DNA of 64,000 nt from contig CM073886.1 in the NCBI GenBank assembly GCA_037176705.1, positions 126,386,001 through 126,450,000 on the forward strand, read 5' to 3'. Positions 22,728 through 34,287 of this stretch are shown in pieces (the stretch's first letter is position 1; every line of letters begins with the position of its first letter). Position numbers and translations under genes: made by a program. The notes beneath the pieces were generated by a model. That model had not been told where the DNA came from. It saw only the letters and a program-made list of their open reading frames with translations, and made no database searches. The stretch is from Molossus alvarezi. Taxonomy: Eukaryota > Chordata > Mammalia > Chiroptera > Molossidae.

Positions 22728-25700
22728 TGCAGGAGGTGGAGTCTATTTCCTGTAGTGACTCCTTCTTCATGAACCCATACTGGCTCCAGGGGACTCACAA
22801 ATAACAGTCCATTCCAGAATGTTCCTGGGGGTGGAGGTTAAAGGTGTGCACCTTTTTAACCTGTTTAGACATGGCCGTGTCTCCTATGTCTTCCTCTGAA
22901 AATCCTTGGGCATAGTAGGAGCTCGCTGTCCATCATGCTGTCAGGATCTGGGGTCAGTTTGTCTGACTGTGAACATTTGAACTCCTCATGAGCTTTGTGT
23001 CTCATGCTGCAGCCTCCAGTTTTGTCAACTACATTTATTCTGTACTCTTCAGACTCCGTGTCATTACCCTTGACTGGGAAAAAGGAAATTCCGTAAGAGT
23101 CCCCTGTTGCTTTCCCTTCCCTGATGAGTTGAATCATCTCTTCTTGTTTTCATAGTAGTTTAGTTTTTATGAGATGAGAAAAATGCTGAGTTTATAGCTT
23201 TGCCTTTTAGGTGTAAGATTCTGAACCACTGATCATTGCATCATTGTTTTTTTTTAAGAACAATCCATAGTTTGTGTGTGTGTGCACGTGCGCTTGTGGA
23301 TGTGTTTTCAGTATTAACTTAGCCTCTGTCTCTCGGTGCCTCCTGAGTATTGAAAGGTCATTTTTGCTACATGTGAGGGTACTGACCGGCTGCCCATGCA
23401 TGAGGTTTATTTTAAGGTGGAGATGATTACTTTGGATTAAGTTGTTATACTTGGAATAAATAACAAGTCTCAAAATTACAATGTAAACACAGCAAATCAT
23501 GAGATCTGTTACTATTACTTGGCAAGACCCGGTGAAACCCAAGACCACTAAGTTCCGGGGGAGAGGGACAGCAGCAAGACACCTGGGGTGGGGGCTGGCT
23601 AGAGGCGAGAACACTTACGAACGGCCCTGCGCCCTGAGGAGTTAGCAGGACACCATGAGAAGCCGGGCAGGAGAAAGGCTACATGAACCAATTATTCCTT
23701 CGTTCCATCATTAATGTGCTCGGGAGCCTGCTGCATGCCTGGCATCACTCGCAGAATGCGCTGAGACTAAATGAGAAGCAATTGCCCTCCACCCTCAGCC
23801 ACAGCTGGGCCGTCCATCTGTGCTTTTCTGTATGAACACACAGCCCAGCACTTACCACAGAATAGCTACAGACACCTTCTACTTTGGCGCATGATGTTGG
23901 AAACCATAAGAAGATCCCAGAAGAGTCTCTGAAGCCATTGAAAGAGGCTGAGCTTACAATCAGAAAGGAAGAGGTGTTTCTGTGGGGAAGGTGGGAAGGC
24001 TGGTGTTTGCTACCCAGCTGCTGAAAGCGATGCGTTTTCGTTCTCTTCCTTGCCTGCTTAGTGACCTGGGTCACTGTTCCTGGCAGGCTGCTGTGTGGGC
24101 AGCGTGACAGAAACGTGATCGGGGACATGGCAACACAGATCCGTCTAACGTTCCGAGCTCCTGTCCCCCCAAAAGGAGCCACAGACCGCCAGCTTTGGCC
24201 ACATGTTCAGACTGCAAACCAACTACAGAACGTTAAAAAGTTTCTTGTTACAACCAATTATTTCTGGGTGTTTACTCCTTGCACTGTGCTGTGGGAAATG
24301 GGACTGTACACCAGCGTTAAAAATACATCCTTGTAATGAGAAGCAGTGTCCCAGTCAGTGCGCGCTCACTGACAGTGTGATGGGTGACTTCTGATGGACG
24401 CACAGGATCAGGACACGCGTGCGTGCCTGGAGCTGCTGAAGCCACTGCTGGGGGAGGGGGTTGGGGGTGGCGCCCTACCCCCCTGTGGGATTCCTCCGCA
24501 CAGATGTACGCGTGTCCCGGGGACTGGATGATGTAAGCCGAGTAACTTGTTTTTCAGTTCAGTGCAGTAAAATCTGAGCAGAGAAAGCTCCCTGCTGGCC
24601 CTCCAGCTCACAGTCCCCAAAGGCCACCCTGCAGGACCATTGCACATCGGGCCAATCAAGCGGGAAGGCTTGAGGTCACACCCCCGGGCCGCTGCAGTGC
24701 CCAGCCCGCTGTAAGGACACAGGGAACCCTGCACAGTTAAGTGGTTTTGGCAGGCGAGGAAACAGCTGTGACCCTGTCGGGGACCGTCCTTGGGAGCTGC
24801 GCGGGCTGCCGGCAGCCCTAGGACCCCGGGAAGGGGGCGGAGCTTTCCCTGCAGGTCCGAGAGGTGGAACTGGGCTCCTTCGGTGCACTTCTGGCCACTG
24901 CAGGCGTGTGGCTTTTCTGTGGATCTTGTCCTGGCAATTCCCAGACGAGCTTTCTCCTTCGGAACCAGTGCTGGGATCTTCGCAGTGTAAACTGCTTCGC
25001 TTGCACTGCAGGTCAGCCGTTCTTCCAGCTGTCCCTGGATGGGGAGACGAGGAACGAGGACTACTGTGTCGTTATCTCCGTCTCCCCACCCCGTTGGCGA
25101 AATCCTGTTCAGGACTGTCGCACTACACCTCGCATGTGCTGCCTAGGGAGCCTTGTGAGTGGGCAAGGTTGTTAGGCGTCTCTCTCTGAGATCCTCCCAA
25201 GCCCACTCAGTGCCCTCCCGCTGCCTCGGGCCAGGGCCTCCCTCTGCTGTTCCTGACCAGGCCTGCCCTCCCAGGACACCTCCAGACCTTGGCCTTTCTG
25301 TCCACCTCGAACCCTGTTTGTCTGTGCCCCACACCAATGTCCCCTGGAAAGAATCAGATGAAGTTATTTATGCTGAGGTACAGGCTGCTGAGTACTGTTC
25401 CCGGATAACCCTGGGAAAGGGGTACCTCTCTCAGGGAGTGTTCGTTTTAAATAGGCAACGATGATTCATCCAGGTGAATGCATGTCTAATGGCATCATTT
25501 GTCTGCATCAGTTGGTATGGAAACTGGGGGGCCAGGGACTCTTCCACCAGCCCCTCACATCATACTCTGGGTGAATTCCTAATCCATCCCCACAGATGCT
25601 CTTTGTAAAGATGTAGCATTCAGTCATTTTGCCTTAGGAAATACTTATCTTGTATTCACACCTTTGCCAAAATGCATTGAAATCAGTAAAAAGAAAAAGA

Positions 25701-25935
25701 GGGTTTTTTTTACCTGCCATTTTATTTCAGGATGTAAAACCAGGACTCCACCTGAACTAAAGACACCTCTGACACCCTTCCCTATAGATTTCTAAAACTT
25801 CAGGAAACTTCTGTTAACGGAAATTATGAAGTAATGCCAGGCGGATGAATTGATACAGAGAGACACCTAAGGCTGGCTAATTAGAAAAGGCTCGTAGTTG
25901 CTCTCTGTAAGTTGACAATCAAAAGCACATGAGTT
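22728..25935. other. Gene-free sequence
   Basis: No exon with consistent splice sites was found. A short TG tract lies at 23271-23284, and 24400-25300 is GC-richer but shows no CpG-island density or TATA/Inr arrangement. Weak old-repeat traces only. Confidence 0.35.
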
Positions 25936-28900
25936 CAAATGGATTTAATAGATATCTACAGAGAATTACACCCCAAAACTAGAGAATTCACATTCTTCTC
26001 AAGTGCAAATGGGACATTCTCAAAGATAGACCACATGTTAGGGCACAAACTAAATTTCTACAAGTTCAAGAAGATTGAAATCATATCAAGCATCTTCTCA
26101 GATCACAATGGCATGAAACTAGAAATCAATTGTAAAAAGAACATGCAAAGACATTTGAACACATGGAGACTAAATAGCATGTTATTGAACAATGAATGGG
26201 TTACCGAAGAGATCAAGGAAGAAATTATAAACTTCCTGGAAACCAATGAAAATGAACACACAACAACACAAAATCTATGGGATGCAGTGAAAGCAGTTCT
26301 GAGAGGGAAGTTCATAGCACTACAGGCCTACCTCAAGAATCAAGAAAAATTTCTAATAGACGATCTAATCTTACAACTTAAAGAACTAGAAAGCCAACAA
26401 AAAGAAAAACTCAGAGCAAGTAGAAGGAAGGAAATAGTAAAGATCAGAGCAGAAATAAATGACATAGAGATAAAAAAAAAAAACAATTCAAAGGATTGAT
26501 GAAACAAAGAGCTGGTTTTTCAAAAAGATAAACAAGGTTGATGGACCATTAGCTAGACTCACCAAGAAACAGAGAAAACCCAAATACACAAAAACAGAAA
26601 TGAAAGAGGAGAAGTAACAACTGACACCACAGAAATACAAAAGATCGTTAACAACTACTATGAACAATTATATGGCAACAAATTCGACAATCTAAGCGAA
26701 ATGGACAAATTTCTAGAAACACATAGTCTCCCAAAACTGGACTGGAAAGAGATAGAAAACTTGAACAGACCAATAACAACTAAGGAAATTGAAGAGGTAA
26801 TCAAGACTCTCCCAGCAAACAAAAGCCCAGGCCCAGATGGATTCACGGGGGAGTTTTACCCAACATTCAAAAAAGAACTAACACCCATTATCATCAAACT
26901 ATTTCAAAAAATCCAAGAAGAAGGAAGACTTCCAAACTCATTTTCTGAGGCCAGCATAATTCTAATTCCAAAACCAGAAAAAACACTACAAAGAAAGAAA
27001 ACTACAGGCCAATATTCCTGATGAACATAGATGCCAAAATCCTGAACAAAATATTAGCAAATCGGATCCAGAAATACATCAAAAAATGATTCACCATGAC
27101 CAAGTGGGATTCATCCCAGGGATGCAAGGCTGGTACAATATTTGCAAATCAATAAATGTGCTACACCACATAAACAAAATGAAAGATAAAAATCATATGA
27201 TCATATCAATAGACACTAAAAAAGCATTTGACAAAATCCAGCATTCATTTCTGATAAAAACGCTCAGCAATGTGGGAACAGAGGGATCATATTTCGACAT
27301 AATAAAGGCCATATATGAAAGACCTACAGCCAACATCATACTCAATGCGTAGAAACTAAAAGTATTTCCCTTAAGAACAGGAACAAGACAGGGATGTCCA
27401 CTTTCGCCACTCTTATTTAACATAGTACTGGAAGTCTTAGCCACAGCAATCAGACATAAAGAAAAAATAAAAGGGATCCAAAATGGAAAGGAGGAAGTGA
27501 AACTGTCATTATTTGCAGATGACATGATATTATACATAGAAAACCCTAAAGAGTCCATAAAAAATCTACTAGACTTAATAAATTAATTTGGCAAAGTAGC
27601 AGGATACAAAGGTAATGTCAAGAAATCGATGGCATTCCTATACACCAATGATGAACTCACAGAAAGAGAAACTGAAAAAACAATTCCATTTACCATCACG
27701 GCAAGAAAATTAAGATACCTAGGAATAAACTTAACCAAAGAAGTAAAGGACCTATTTGCAGAAAACTACAGGTCATTGAAAAAAGAAATAGAGGAAGATA
27801 TAAAAAAGTGGAAGCACATACCTTGTTCATGGATTAGAAGAATTAACATCGTTAAAATGTCCATATTACCCAAAGCATTCTATAGATTCGATGCAATCCC
27901 CATCAAAATATCAACGACATATTTCACAGAACTAGAACAAATACTTCAAAAGTTCATATGGAACCAAAAAAGACCCTGAATAGCCACAGCAATCTTGAAA
28001 AAGAAGGACAAAATAGGTGGGAGCACAATACCAGGTATCAGGTTATACTACAAAGCTACTGTAATGAAAACAGGTTGGTACTGGCACAACAACAGGCATA
28101 TAGACCAGTGGAACAGAACAGAGAACCCAGAAATGGACCCAAAACATTATGCTCAATTAATATTTGACAAAGGAGGCAAGAGCATACAATGGACTAAAGA
28201 CAGCCTCTTTAAATAAATGATGTTAGGAAAATTGGACAGCTACATGCAAAAAAATAAAACTAGACCATCAACTTACACCATATACAAAAATAAACTCAAA
28301 ATGGATGAAAGACTTAAATGTGACCCGTCAATCCATAAAAATCCTAGAAGAAAATGTAGGCAACAAAATTTTGGACATCATACGCAACAGAATTTTCACT
28401 GATACATCACCTAAGGCAACAGAAACAAAGGAAAAAATGAACACATGGGACTACATCAAACTCAAAAGCTTCTGCACAGCAAAAGAAACAACCATCAAAA
28501 TGGAAAGGGCCACTGTATGGGAGAACATCATTGCCAATGATACATCAGATAAGGGGTTAATTTCCAAAATAGAGTTCTCATAAAACTCAAAGAAAGGAAG
28601 ACAAAAAACCCAATTCAAAAATGGGCAGAGGAACTAAATAGACACCTCTCCAAACAGGACATACAAATGGCCAAGAGACATATGAAGAAATGCTCAACAT
28701 CACTAATCATCAGAGAGATGCAAATTAAAACAACAATGAGGTATCACCTCACACCTGTCAGAAGGGCCACCATCAACAAATCATCAAACAAGTGTTGGCC
28801 AAAGTGTGGAGAAAAGGGGACTCTAGTACACTGCTGCTGGGAATGCAGAATGGTGCAGCTACTATGGAAAACACTATGGTGTTATCTCAAAAAATTAAAA

Positions 28901-29510
28901 ATTGAACTGCCATTTGACCCAGTAATCCCACTTCTAGGAATATACCCTAAGAAGCCTGAAACACCAATCAGAAAGAATATATGTACCCCCATGTTCGTAG
29001 CAGCACTATTTACAATAGCTAAGATCTGGAAACAGCCCAAGTGTCCATCAGTAGACGAATGGATAATAAAGCAGTGGTACATATACACAATGGAGCACTA
29101 TGCAGCTGTAATAAAGAAAGATCTCTTATCCTTTGAGATGACAAGGAGGGACCTGGAAAGTATTATCCTAAGTGAAACAAGCCAAGCAGAAAAAGACAAA
29201 TACCACATGATCTCACTTATATGTGGAATATAATGAACTTAACAGTCTGAGGAATAGGGTAGATCCAGAGATGTGGAAGTGGGGTACAGACTGACAATCC
29301 CCAGAAGAGGGGTGGTGGGGGAGAGATAAACCACAGAACTTATATGCATGTATGCATGAATAATGGACATAGACAACAAAGCTGGGGACAGGCCAGGGAG
29401 GGAAGAGGAGGGGGGAATCAGTGAGGGGAAAAGGAGGAACATCTGTAACAAAAATAAATTAATTAATGATAAAAAAAAAGAATCAAGAAAAAAATAAAAT
29501 GAAATGAAAT
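25936..29510 (+). mobile_element. LINE-1, 5'-truncated, ~3.5 kb
   Basis: Begins inside the ORF2 endonuclease domain and runs through reverse transcriptase, the C-terminal Cys/His segment, the 3' UTR (about 29236-29455) and an A-rich tail (29455-29510). No 5' UTR, ORF1 or start of ORF2 is present, as is usual for incomplete target-primed reverse transcription. A convincing target-site duplication was not identified. Divergence is modest: long reading-frame pieces survive and landmark motifs are intact, so it is considerably younger than the MIR and L2 relics around it. Confidence 0.96.
25939..29233 (+). pseudogene. LINE-1 ORF2 (endonuclease C-part, RT, Cys-rich tail), broken
   Basis: ORF2 makes the endonuclease/reverse transcriptase that copies L1 RNA into nicked chromosomal DNA. 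Here the surviving part starts in the endonuclease domain (residues reading [16 protein letters not shown]). The RT signature FADD is encoded at 27512-27523, preceded by the KSPGPDGFTGEFYP motif at about 26823-26864 and the [10 protein letters not shown] segment at about 27104. The C-terminal zinc-knuckle-like [18 protein letters not shown] is encoded at about 28793-28846. The frame is interrupted by several frameshifts and stops: open pieces are 25939-26499, 26701-27021, 27086-27352, 27629-27979, 28305-28583 and 28667-29233. One break lies in the A-run near 26473-26484. It cannot make a functional protein. Confidence 0.95.
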
Positions 29511-30600
29511 AATAGCTTTGACTTGACCCACCATCATGACACATTCTCTAACATCTAGAAACTTACAACCTAAAGTCCAAAATCAATACTAATAATTGAT
29601 GTTAAATTCTGGTTTAACAACGCTTCCTACAGTAACCCTAACAGTACAGATCACTGGAATCCGGAATAGAGTCACTAGCCACTTGGTGCTGTCTATTCTC
29701 TTAGCACCTGCCCTTCAGCTGACTTGCATTTTATGAGAAGCAGCCCTATGAAATGTTTCAGCATAATCATGCAATGATGTGGAACCCACTTCCCTTTGAT
29801 AATGATCCACGGGAGAAATTGTATAATGTTCTGTGGGAGAAATGCCCGATGCTGTCATCAAAACTGGGCTTCTCCTCCCAACCTGGTATGATTTTGTCTT
29901 AGGGCCACTGTAAATCTTGTGCCTGTTCTTCCTGGTCTGCTTTGGCCACACGGAAGACAAGAGTTGAAAATCCAACTTTTATTTATTTACTATGCAGAGC
30001 CCAATGGCATTATTTCTACATGAAATTTTCCCTGAAATCGTCTTAGTCCTTCGCTCTCGTTTTCCCTTTGCTCTGGTTTATTTTTACATCTGTCCTGTTG
30101 TGTATGTTGCTTAACCTGTTTCCTTGTCTCTTCGATTTCCAGTGGGAATGAATGAATGAACGCGAAGGGAAGAAATGTGAGCCAGTGTGGAGGGCGGCTG
30201 GAGTGCCTGCGCTGTGCGGACCACATGGGGGTGGCCTCTGAGGTTTCATTAATGACAGGGATCTAAGTGGAGCTTAGGAGGAAAGGAAGCGTGTTGCTGG
30301 GGACGGGGTGTTTTCTGAGCAACCGGCTGTGACTGCAGCTGTGGAGGGAGGGAGTGATGCCCTCAGGGCGGAGGAGAGTGTCGGACCCTTGTACTGGAGC
30401 TGACCGCCTTCTTCTGTTTCTGTTGGATTAAAGAGCAACCGAGGACAGGAGCTGGAAGAGTGGAGTGATGGTTTCCTAGCACGGAGGAATTCTCACTTCA
30501 GTTTCTATAATAAATGAGACGGTAGAGAATTAAAGGCTGGGAGACCAATTAGGAGAAAATTCTGATGCTATCTATAGATGGAAGTGGAAAGGCATATCTA
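29511..30600. other. Gene-free sequence
   Basis: Unique sequence. No supported exon. Confidence 0.35.
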
Positions 30601-30616
30601 AAGTGGGGAAGAAGCA

Positions 30617-30868
30617 GCCTTGGCCGGTTTTGCTTAGCGGTTAGAGCACCAGCCTGCAGACTGAAGGGTTGAGGGTTCGATTCCTGGTCAAGGGCACCTA
30701 CCTGGGTGACAGGTTTGATCCTCCACCCCAGTTGGGGTCATGCAGGAGGCAACCAATCCATGTATCTCTCTCGCATTGATGTCTCTCTCTCTCTCCCTCC
30801 CTCCCTTCCACTCTATCTAAAAACCAATGGAAAAATTACCCTCGGGTGAAGATTAACAACAACAACAG
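30617..30868 (+). mobile_element. Ves SINE, intermediate type
   Basis: Head GCCTTGGCCGGTTTTGCTTA; the middle resembles the older copies (GGGTGACAGGTTTGATCCTC; 'catgcaggaggcaacc'), while the end carries the 'accctcgggtgaagatt' block typical of the younger copies. TSD AAGTGGGGAAGAAGCA (30601-30616) versus AAGTGGGAAACAGGCA (30869-30884), imperfect. Confidence 0.93.
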
Positions 30869-30974
30869 AAGTGGGAAACAGGCAGGTGAGAGTGTGAAGA
30901 CTCGGTGAACTGCAGCCGGCTTTGGTCCGAGTTGAATTTAATTCACTGTGCACTCACTTTTCACCAGGTCTGCT

Positions 30975-31055
30975 TTATTCGTTACTGTATACAGAGCCCA
31001 CCACAGGATGTAGCACATAGTAGGTGCTTCATAAGTGTTGTGAAATGGGTCCCTA
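30975..31055 (+). mobile_element. L2-like LINE 3' fragment
   Basis: 'ccaggatgtagcacatagtaggtgcttcataagtgttgtga' matches the terminal L2 phrase 'agcacatagtaggtgctcaataaatgtttgttga', diverged. Confidence 0.6.
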
Positions 31056-31286
31056 CCGCCAAGGAAAATGCAGGTGGACAGCTGGGTAAGTAAATAGGTA
31101 AGGGAAACACGTAGGTTCCTGAGAGGCCTGCAGACAAGGATGCGCCTGTTCTGGGCAGCAAGGCTGGACCGCAGTCCGGGGAGCCCGGGGCACGGCAGAA
31201 GCAGGGGTACAGCCCCTGCCTTGTAACTTCCCGGGCAGCACACAAGTGGTCTTACAGGGTCAGGGCCCTTGGACTGTGGCTTTTTT

Positions 31287-31533
31287 TTTTTTTTTTTATC
31301 CTCACCCGAGGACATTTTTCTATTTTTTGTACAGACAGAGTGGGAGGGAGAGAGAAGAAGAGAGAGAGGGAAACATCGATGTGAAAGGGACACATCGAGC
31401 GGCTGCCACCCGCACGACCAACCAGGGCCGGGGACAAACTGCAACCGAGGTACATGCCCTTAGCGGGAACCGAACCCGGGTCTCTCCGGACCGCAGGCGG
31501 ACGCTCTAACCGCTCAGCCAAACCAGCCAGGGC
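31287..31533 (-). mobile_element. Ves SINE, younger type
   Basis: Reverse-oriented copy of the younger type, with 'atcctcacccgaggacat' at its plus-strand left end and 'ccagccagggc' at its right. TSD GGACTGTGGCTTTTTT at 31271-31286 and 31534-31549, identical. It is very similar to the copy at 3589-3840. Confidence 0.96.
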
Positions 31534-31792
31534 GGACTGTGGCTTTTTTAAGTCACCTGACGATGGAGGCATCAGCTCCTCCCCAGGGCATCGAGGAAGA
31601 GTGAAGAAAGGAAGATGTCCTTGAAGTGTGTCTTTAGTGATGACTAGAGAGGACCAATCACTGATGTGGGAGGGGAGAGATGAGGATGGGGATTCGTGGC
31701 AGAGGAAGCAAGGTGGACCAAGGTAGGACTGTGAAGGTGCAGAGGGTGTTTCTCTGTTGTCCAGGTGACTCCTTGGGTACCTTGTGGTCAGC

Positions 31793-31970
31793 TCCTATGA
31801 TCTGAATGTGTGTGTGCCCTCAAATTTGTATATTGAAAGCCCAGTCCCCTGGGGCAATGGTATTAGGAGGTGAGCCTCTGGGAGGTGACTGGGTCACAGG
31901 GTGGAGGTTCGTGACTGGGATCAGTGCTCTTACAAGAGGCCCCACCGAGCTCCCCAGCCCACAGGGCCAG
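31793..31970 (+). mobile_element. Probable ERVL-MaLR-type LTR fragment
   Basis: 'ctatgatctgaatgtgtgtgtgccctcaaatttgtatattgaaagccc' followed by 'ggtattaggaggtgagcctctgggaggtgactgggtcac' and 'gctcttacaagaggcccc' is a phrase order shared by many ancient mammalian LTRs of the MaLR group. Family assignment is from memory and uncertain. Confidence 0.5.
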
Positions 31971-33373
31971 TAGAGATGGGAGTGGAAGACCTTCGGGGCC
32001 AGGTCGTCAAGGGCCTTTTAATGCCCTCCAAAGGAGTTTTTAGGGTTTTGTTTTTTGTTTTTTTCCTTTTGATAGCACAAAGACCTTAGAAGAAGCAGGG
32101 GACTGAAAGGATCGTGTTTGTATGTTTGAAAGAATTTCTAAAACACCCCTGGACAGCACTCCATTACCTGAGGATTATGGGTACAATGTCCCAGGTCAGC
32201 GCACAGGCGGCTGGTGACTGAGGCCTTCTCTCCCTCCCACTTCCACACTGGGGCCTCTCAGGGCTTGGCCCTGCCTTGTTCTTGAAGGGAATGTTTGCTC
32301 ACTGCCAAAACAGTAGTCTTCATAAAGTGACTCTACTCCTTTCCAAGAAGTAAAGGAGAAAAGCAATATACCTTCAGGGAAAAGAATGAGTCTTTCACCG
32401 TCTACGTAACTGCCCACTGGCGTTCGGTTCTAAAGACGATTCAACGCAGAAATGGCCTGAGCTCTCCATGACTGCCCCTCGAACTTAGCAGACGCCGTCT
32501 GCCTCTAGTGCTAGAATTTTCTTTGTCCTGTCATCTTTAAGAAGTATATTTCTGTAAATCTGGCTTGAGAATTGGGAAAAATACACCTAGCCAAAGCCTC
32601 TTAAAACCTTGTTAAAAATAAGGACCAATGACTTGAGAACATCTTGAAAGTAAAGACAAGAAAACAGGTATGTCAGCGAGCGTGCAGATGAACGTAAAAC
32701 ATGGAAAGTATCTGTAGGCAGGAGCCTTCCGAGAGAGCTGTGCTTCATTTACAACTAAACTATCAGGCACAATTTTAAAGCGCTGGGTTATTCGATTCTT
32801 CAGTTTGGGAAAAAAGCATAAGGTTGAATTATTAAGCGCTCTCTCTGTCCGCTGCCGGGGTAGTGGACAACGCTGTTCTGTATTCTGGGTCATCTTGGTC
32901 AATGTCATGTACCTCGTTGGAAGAAGTGCCTGACCAAGATGGGTTTCTTAGGTTAAACTCCTTGACCCTCGCCTGGTCTTCTGACTCAGTGCATACATTG
33001 TGGGTGCTGCCGCATTCCCACAGATGTCGGATCAGGTAGAAATTAGGCAAACCAGCTAGCTGCCAAGCATGGCAGTGGGATTTGCCTCCGGGGCTCTGCG
33101 GACCAGAGAGGTCTGAAATCACAGAGCTAGACTGATGTCCAGGCCCAGATCCAGCTCCTGGGAATGTTTGGTTTCCCCAGGCAGCATTTTGATCACGTTC
33201 ACTTGGTTGGTATCATTTCCAGTTCAAAGGATTGAACAACAAAAATCGTATTTGTGGCTTTTCTTTGACTAATTGCACAAGCCTGGGCCTGCATTCTCAA
33301 GACGGTTGGTTGGCATTAAGTAGCCACTGCCCCTCTTAGATGGGACAGACAGTGCCCCCTGCCCCCCTTCCAG
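31971..33373. other. Gene-free sequence
   Basis: Unique, moderate GC. A minus-strand open stretch at 32832-33122 was considered as an exon and not accepted, because no matching donor was found. Confidence 0.35.
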
Positions 33374-33493
33374 GCTGCTTCAGCCATTCTGGACGCCCAG
33401 TTGGCTAATAGGCTGGTGTACATAAGACTGACTGACAACTACCACAAGCACCTACAGCAGGCAGAGGAAGCAGGCCTGAGCGTCAGGACAGAG
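33374..33493 (+). CDS. Candidate 120-bp internal exon, gene unknown
   Basis: A 40-codon block that is open in one frame only and bounded by splice-like sites. The acceptor is preceded by GCCCCCTGCCCCCCTTCCAG and the donor is GAG|GTATGG. Reading starts and ends in phase 0. The frame begins AASAILDAQL and ends AEEAGLSVRTE, with a hydrophilic, Gln/Glu-rich helical look. The other two frames contain stops inside the block. Its phase is compatible with the better-supported exon at 62700-62765 on the same strand, 29 kb downstream, so both could belong to one gene. No family was recognised. Against it: no strong branch point lies within 50 bp, and short open blocks with chance splice sites are common in 64 kb. 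Confidence 0.33.
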
Positions 33494-34237
33494 GTATGGA
33501 AGACAACTGTCAGGCTGCACATTACCCTTAGTTACTGGACGATGAGAAGGACCCAAAAGTCCCAGGGAAGGGGCTGGGAGGCAGTTTGGGGGAGTGGAAC
33601 CCTCAGGGGCTTGGGTAGAAAGTTTTACCATGTAGCATGGAAGTATTACACACCTATGTCACAGGTAAGGTTCTCCAGGAAGCTGACTCTGGGATGGAGA
33701 GTAGCATAAGGTCAGTCCTTAATCAATCGATACCTGTGGAAGGGAGAAAGGAAACAGCCGAGGGGGAGTCCCGCTGCACAGTCCGAGTGACAGCCTCAGC
33801 TGTGACCTCTGAGCAGCTCAGTTGGGATGACCCTTCATCATTGTTTCTCGTGGGATCAAGATGGCCAGGCCACTCTACCCCAACGTGGGTCATTCGCTGC
33901 ATGTAGGAAGGGCCTTGCCCTTGAGTGACTCCTCGAAGGGGCTGGGAACTGAAGGCTGTTGGCTTAGAGCGCCTCCCGCTCTGGGGCAACAAGACCTTCA
34001 TTGAAGGGGGTCTGCGGGGCTGTCACAGGGGCCACCGAGACCAGCTGCTGCCCCGCAGGTGAATACAACTCTGCCTCCAGGCCTGGGCTGTGAGCCTGTC
34101 CTACAGGCTACCCAAGGCAGTGCCTAAAGTGCTCGGGCTGAATCAGAATCAACCAGGTTCTGGGCCCAAAGAGAGCAGTACGAGGCGGTGATGGGCTGGA
34201 TCCCGTTTCCTGGCACATCCGTCAGTCACTCCAGACA
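33494..34237. other. Gene-free sequence
   Basis: No repeat family or second exon recognised. Confidence 0.35.
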
Positions 34238-34287
34238 CTGCGAGGTCACCAGACTGTTCACATCCTGCGAGGTCACCAGACTGTTCC
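34238..34287. repeat. 23-bp tandem duplication
   Basis: CTGCGAGGTCACCAGACTGT plus TCA occurs at 34238-34260 and, all but perfectly, at 34265-34287, separated by four bases. A local slippage product. Confidence 0.9.

Noticed and set aside
24420..25320. CpG island or promoter in the GC-richer stretch
   Set aside because: CpG is not dense, no first-exon-like donor was found, and no core promoter arrangement is visible.
25939..29233. LINE-1 ORF2 as a functional gene
   Set aside because: At least five frameshifts or stops separate the open pieces, and the 5' part is missing.
32832..33122. Possible minus-strand exon of about 96 codons
   Set aside because: An acceptor-like CCGCAG is present but no suitable donor follows in phase before the stop, and the composition is not clearly coding.
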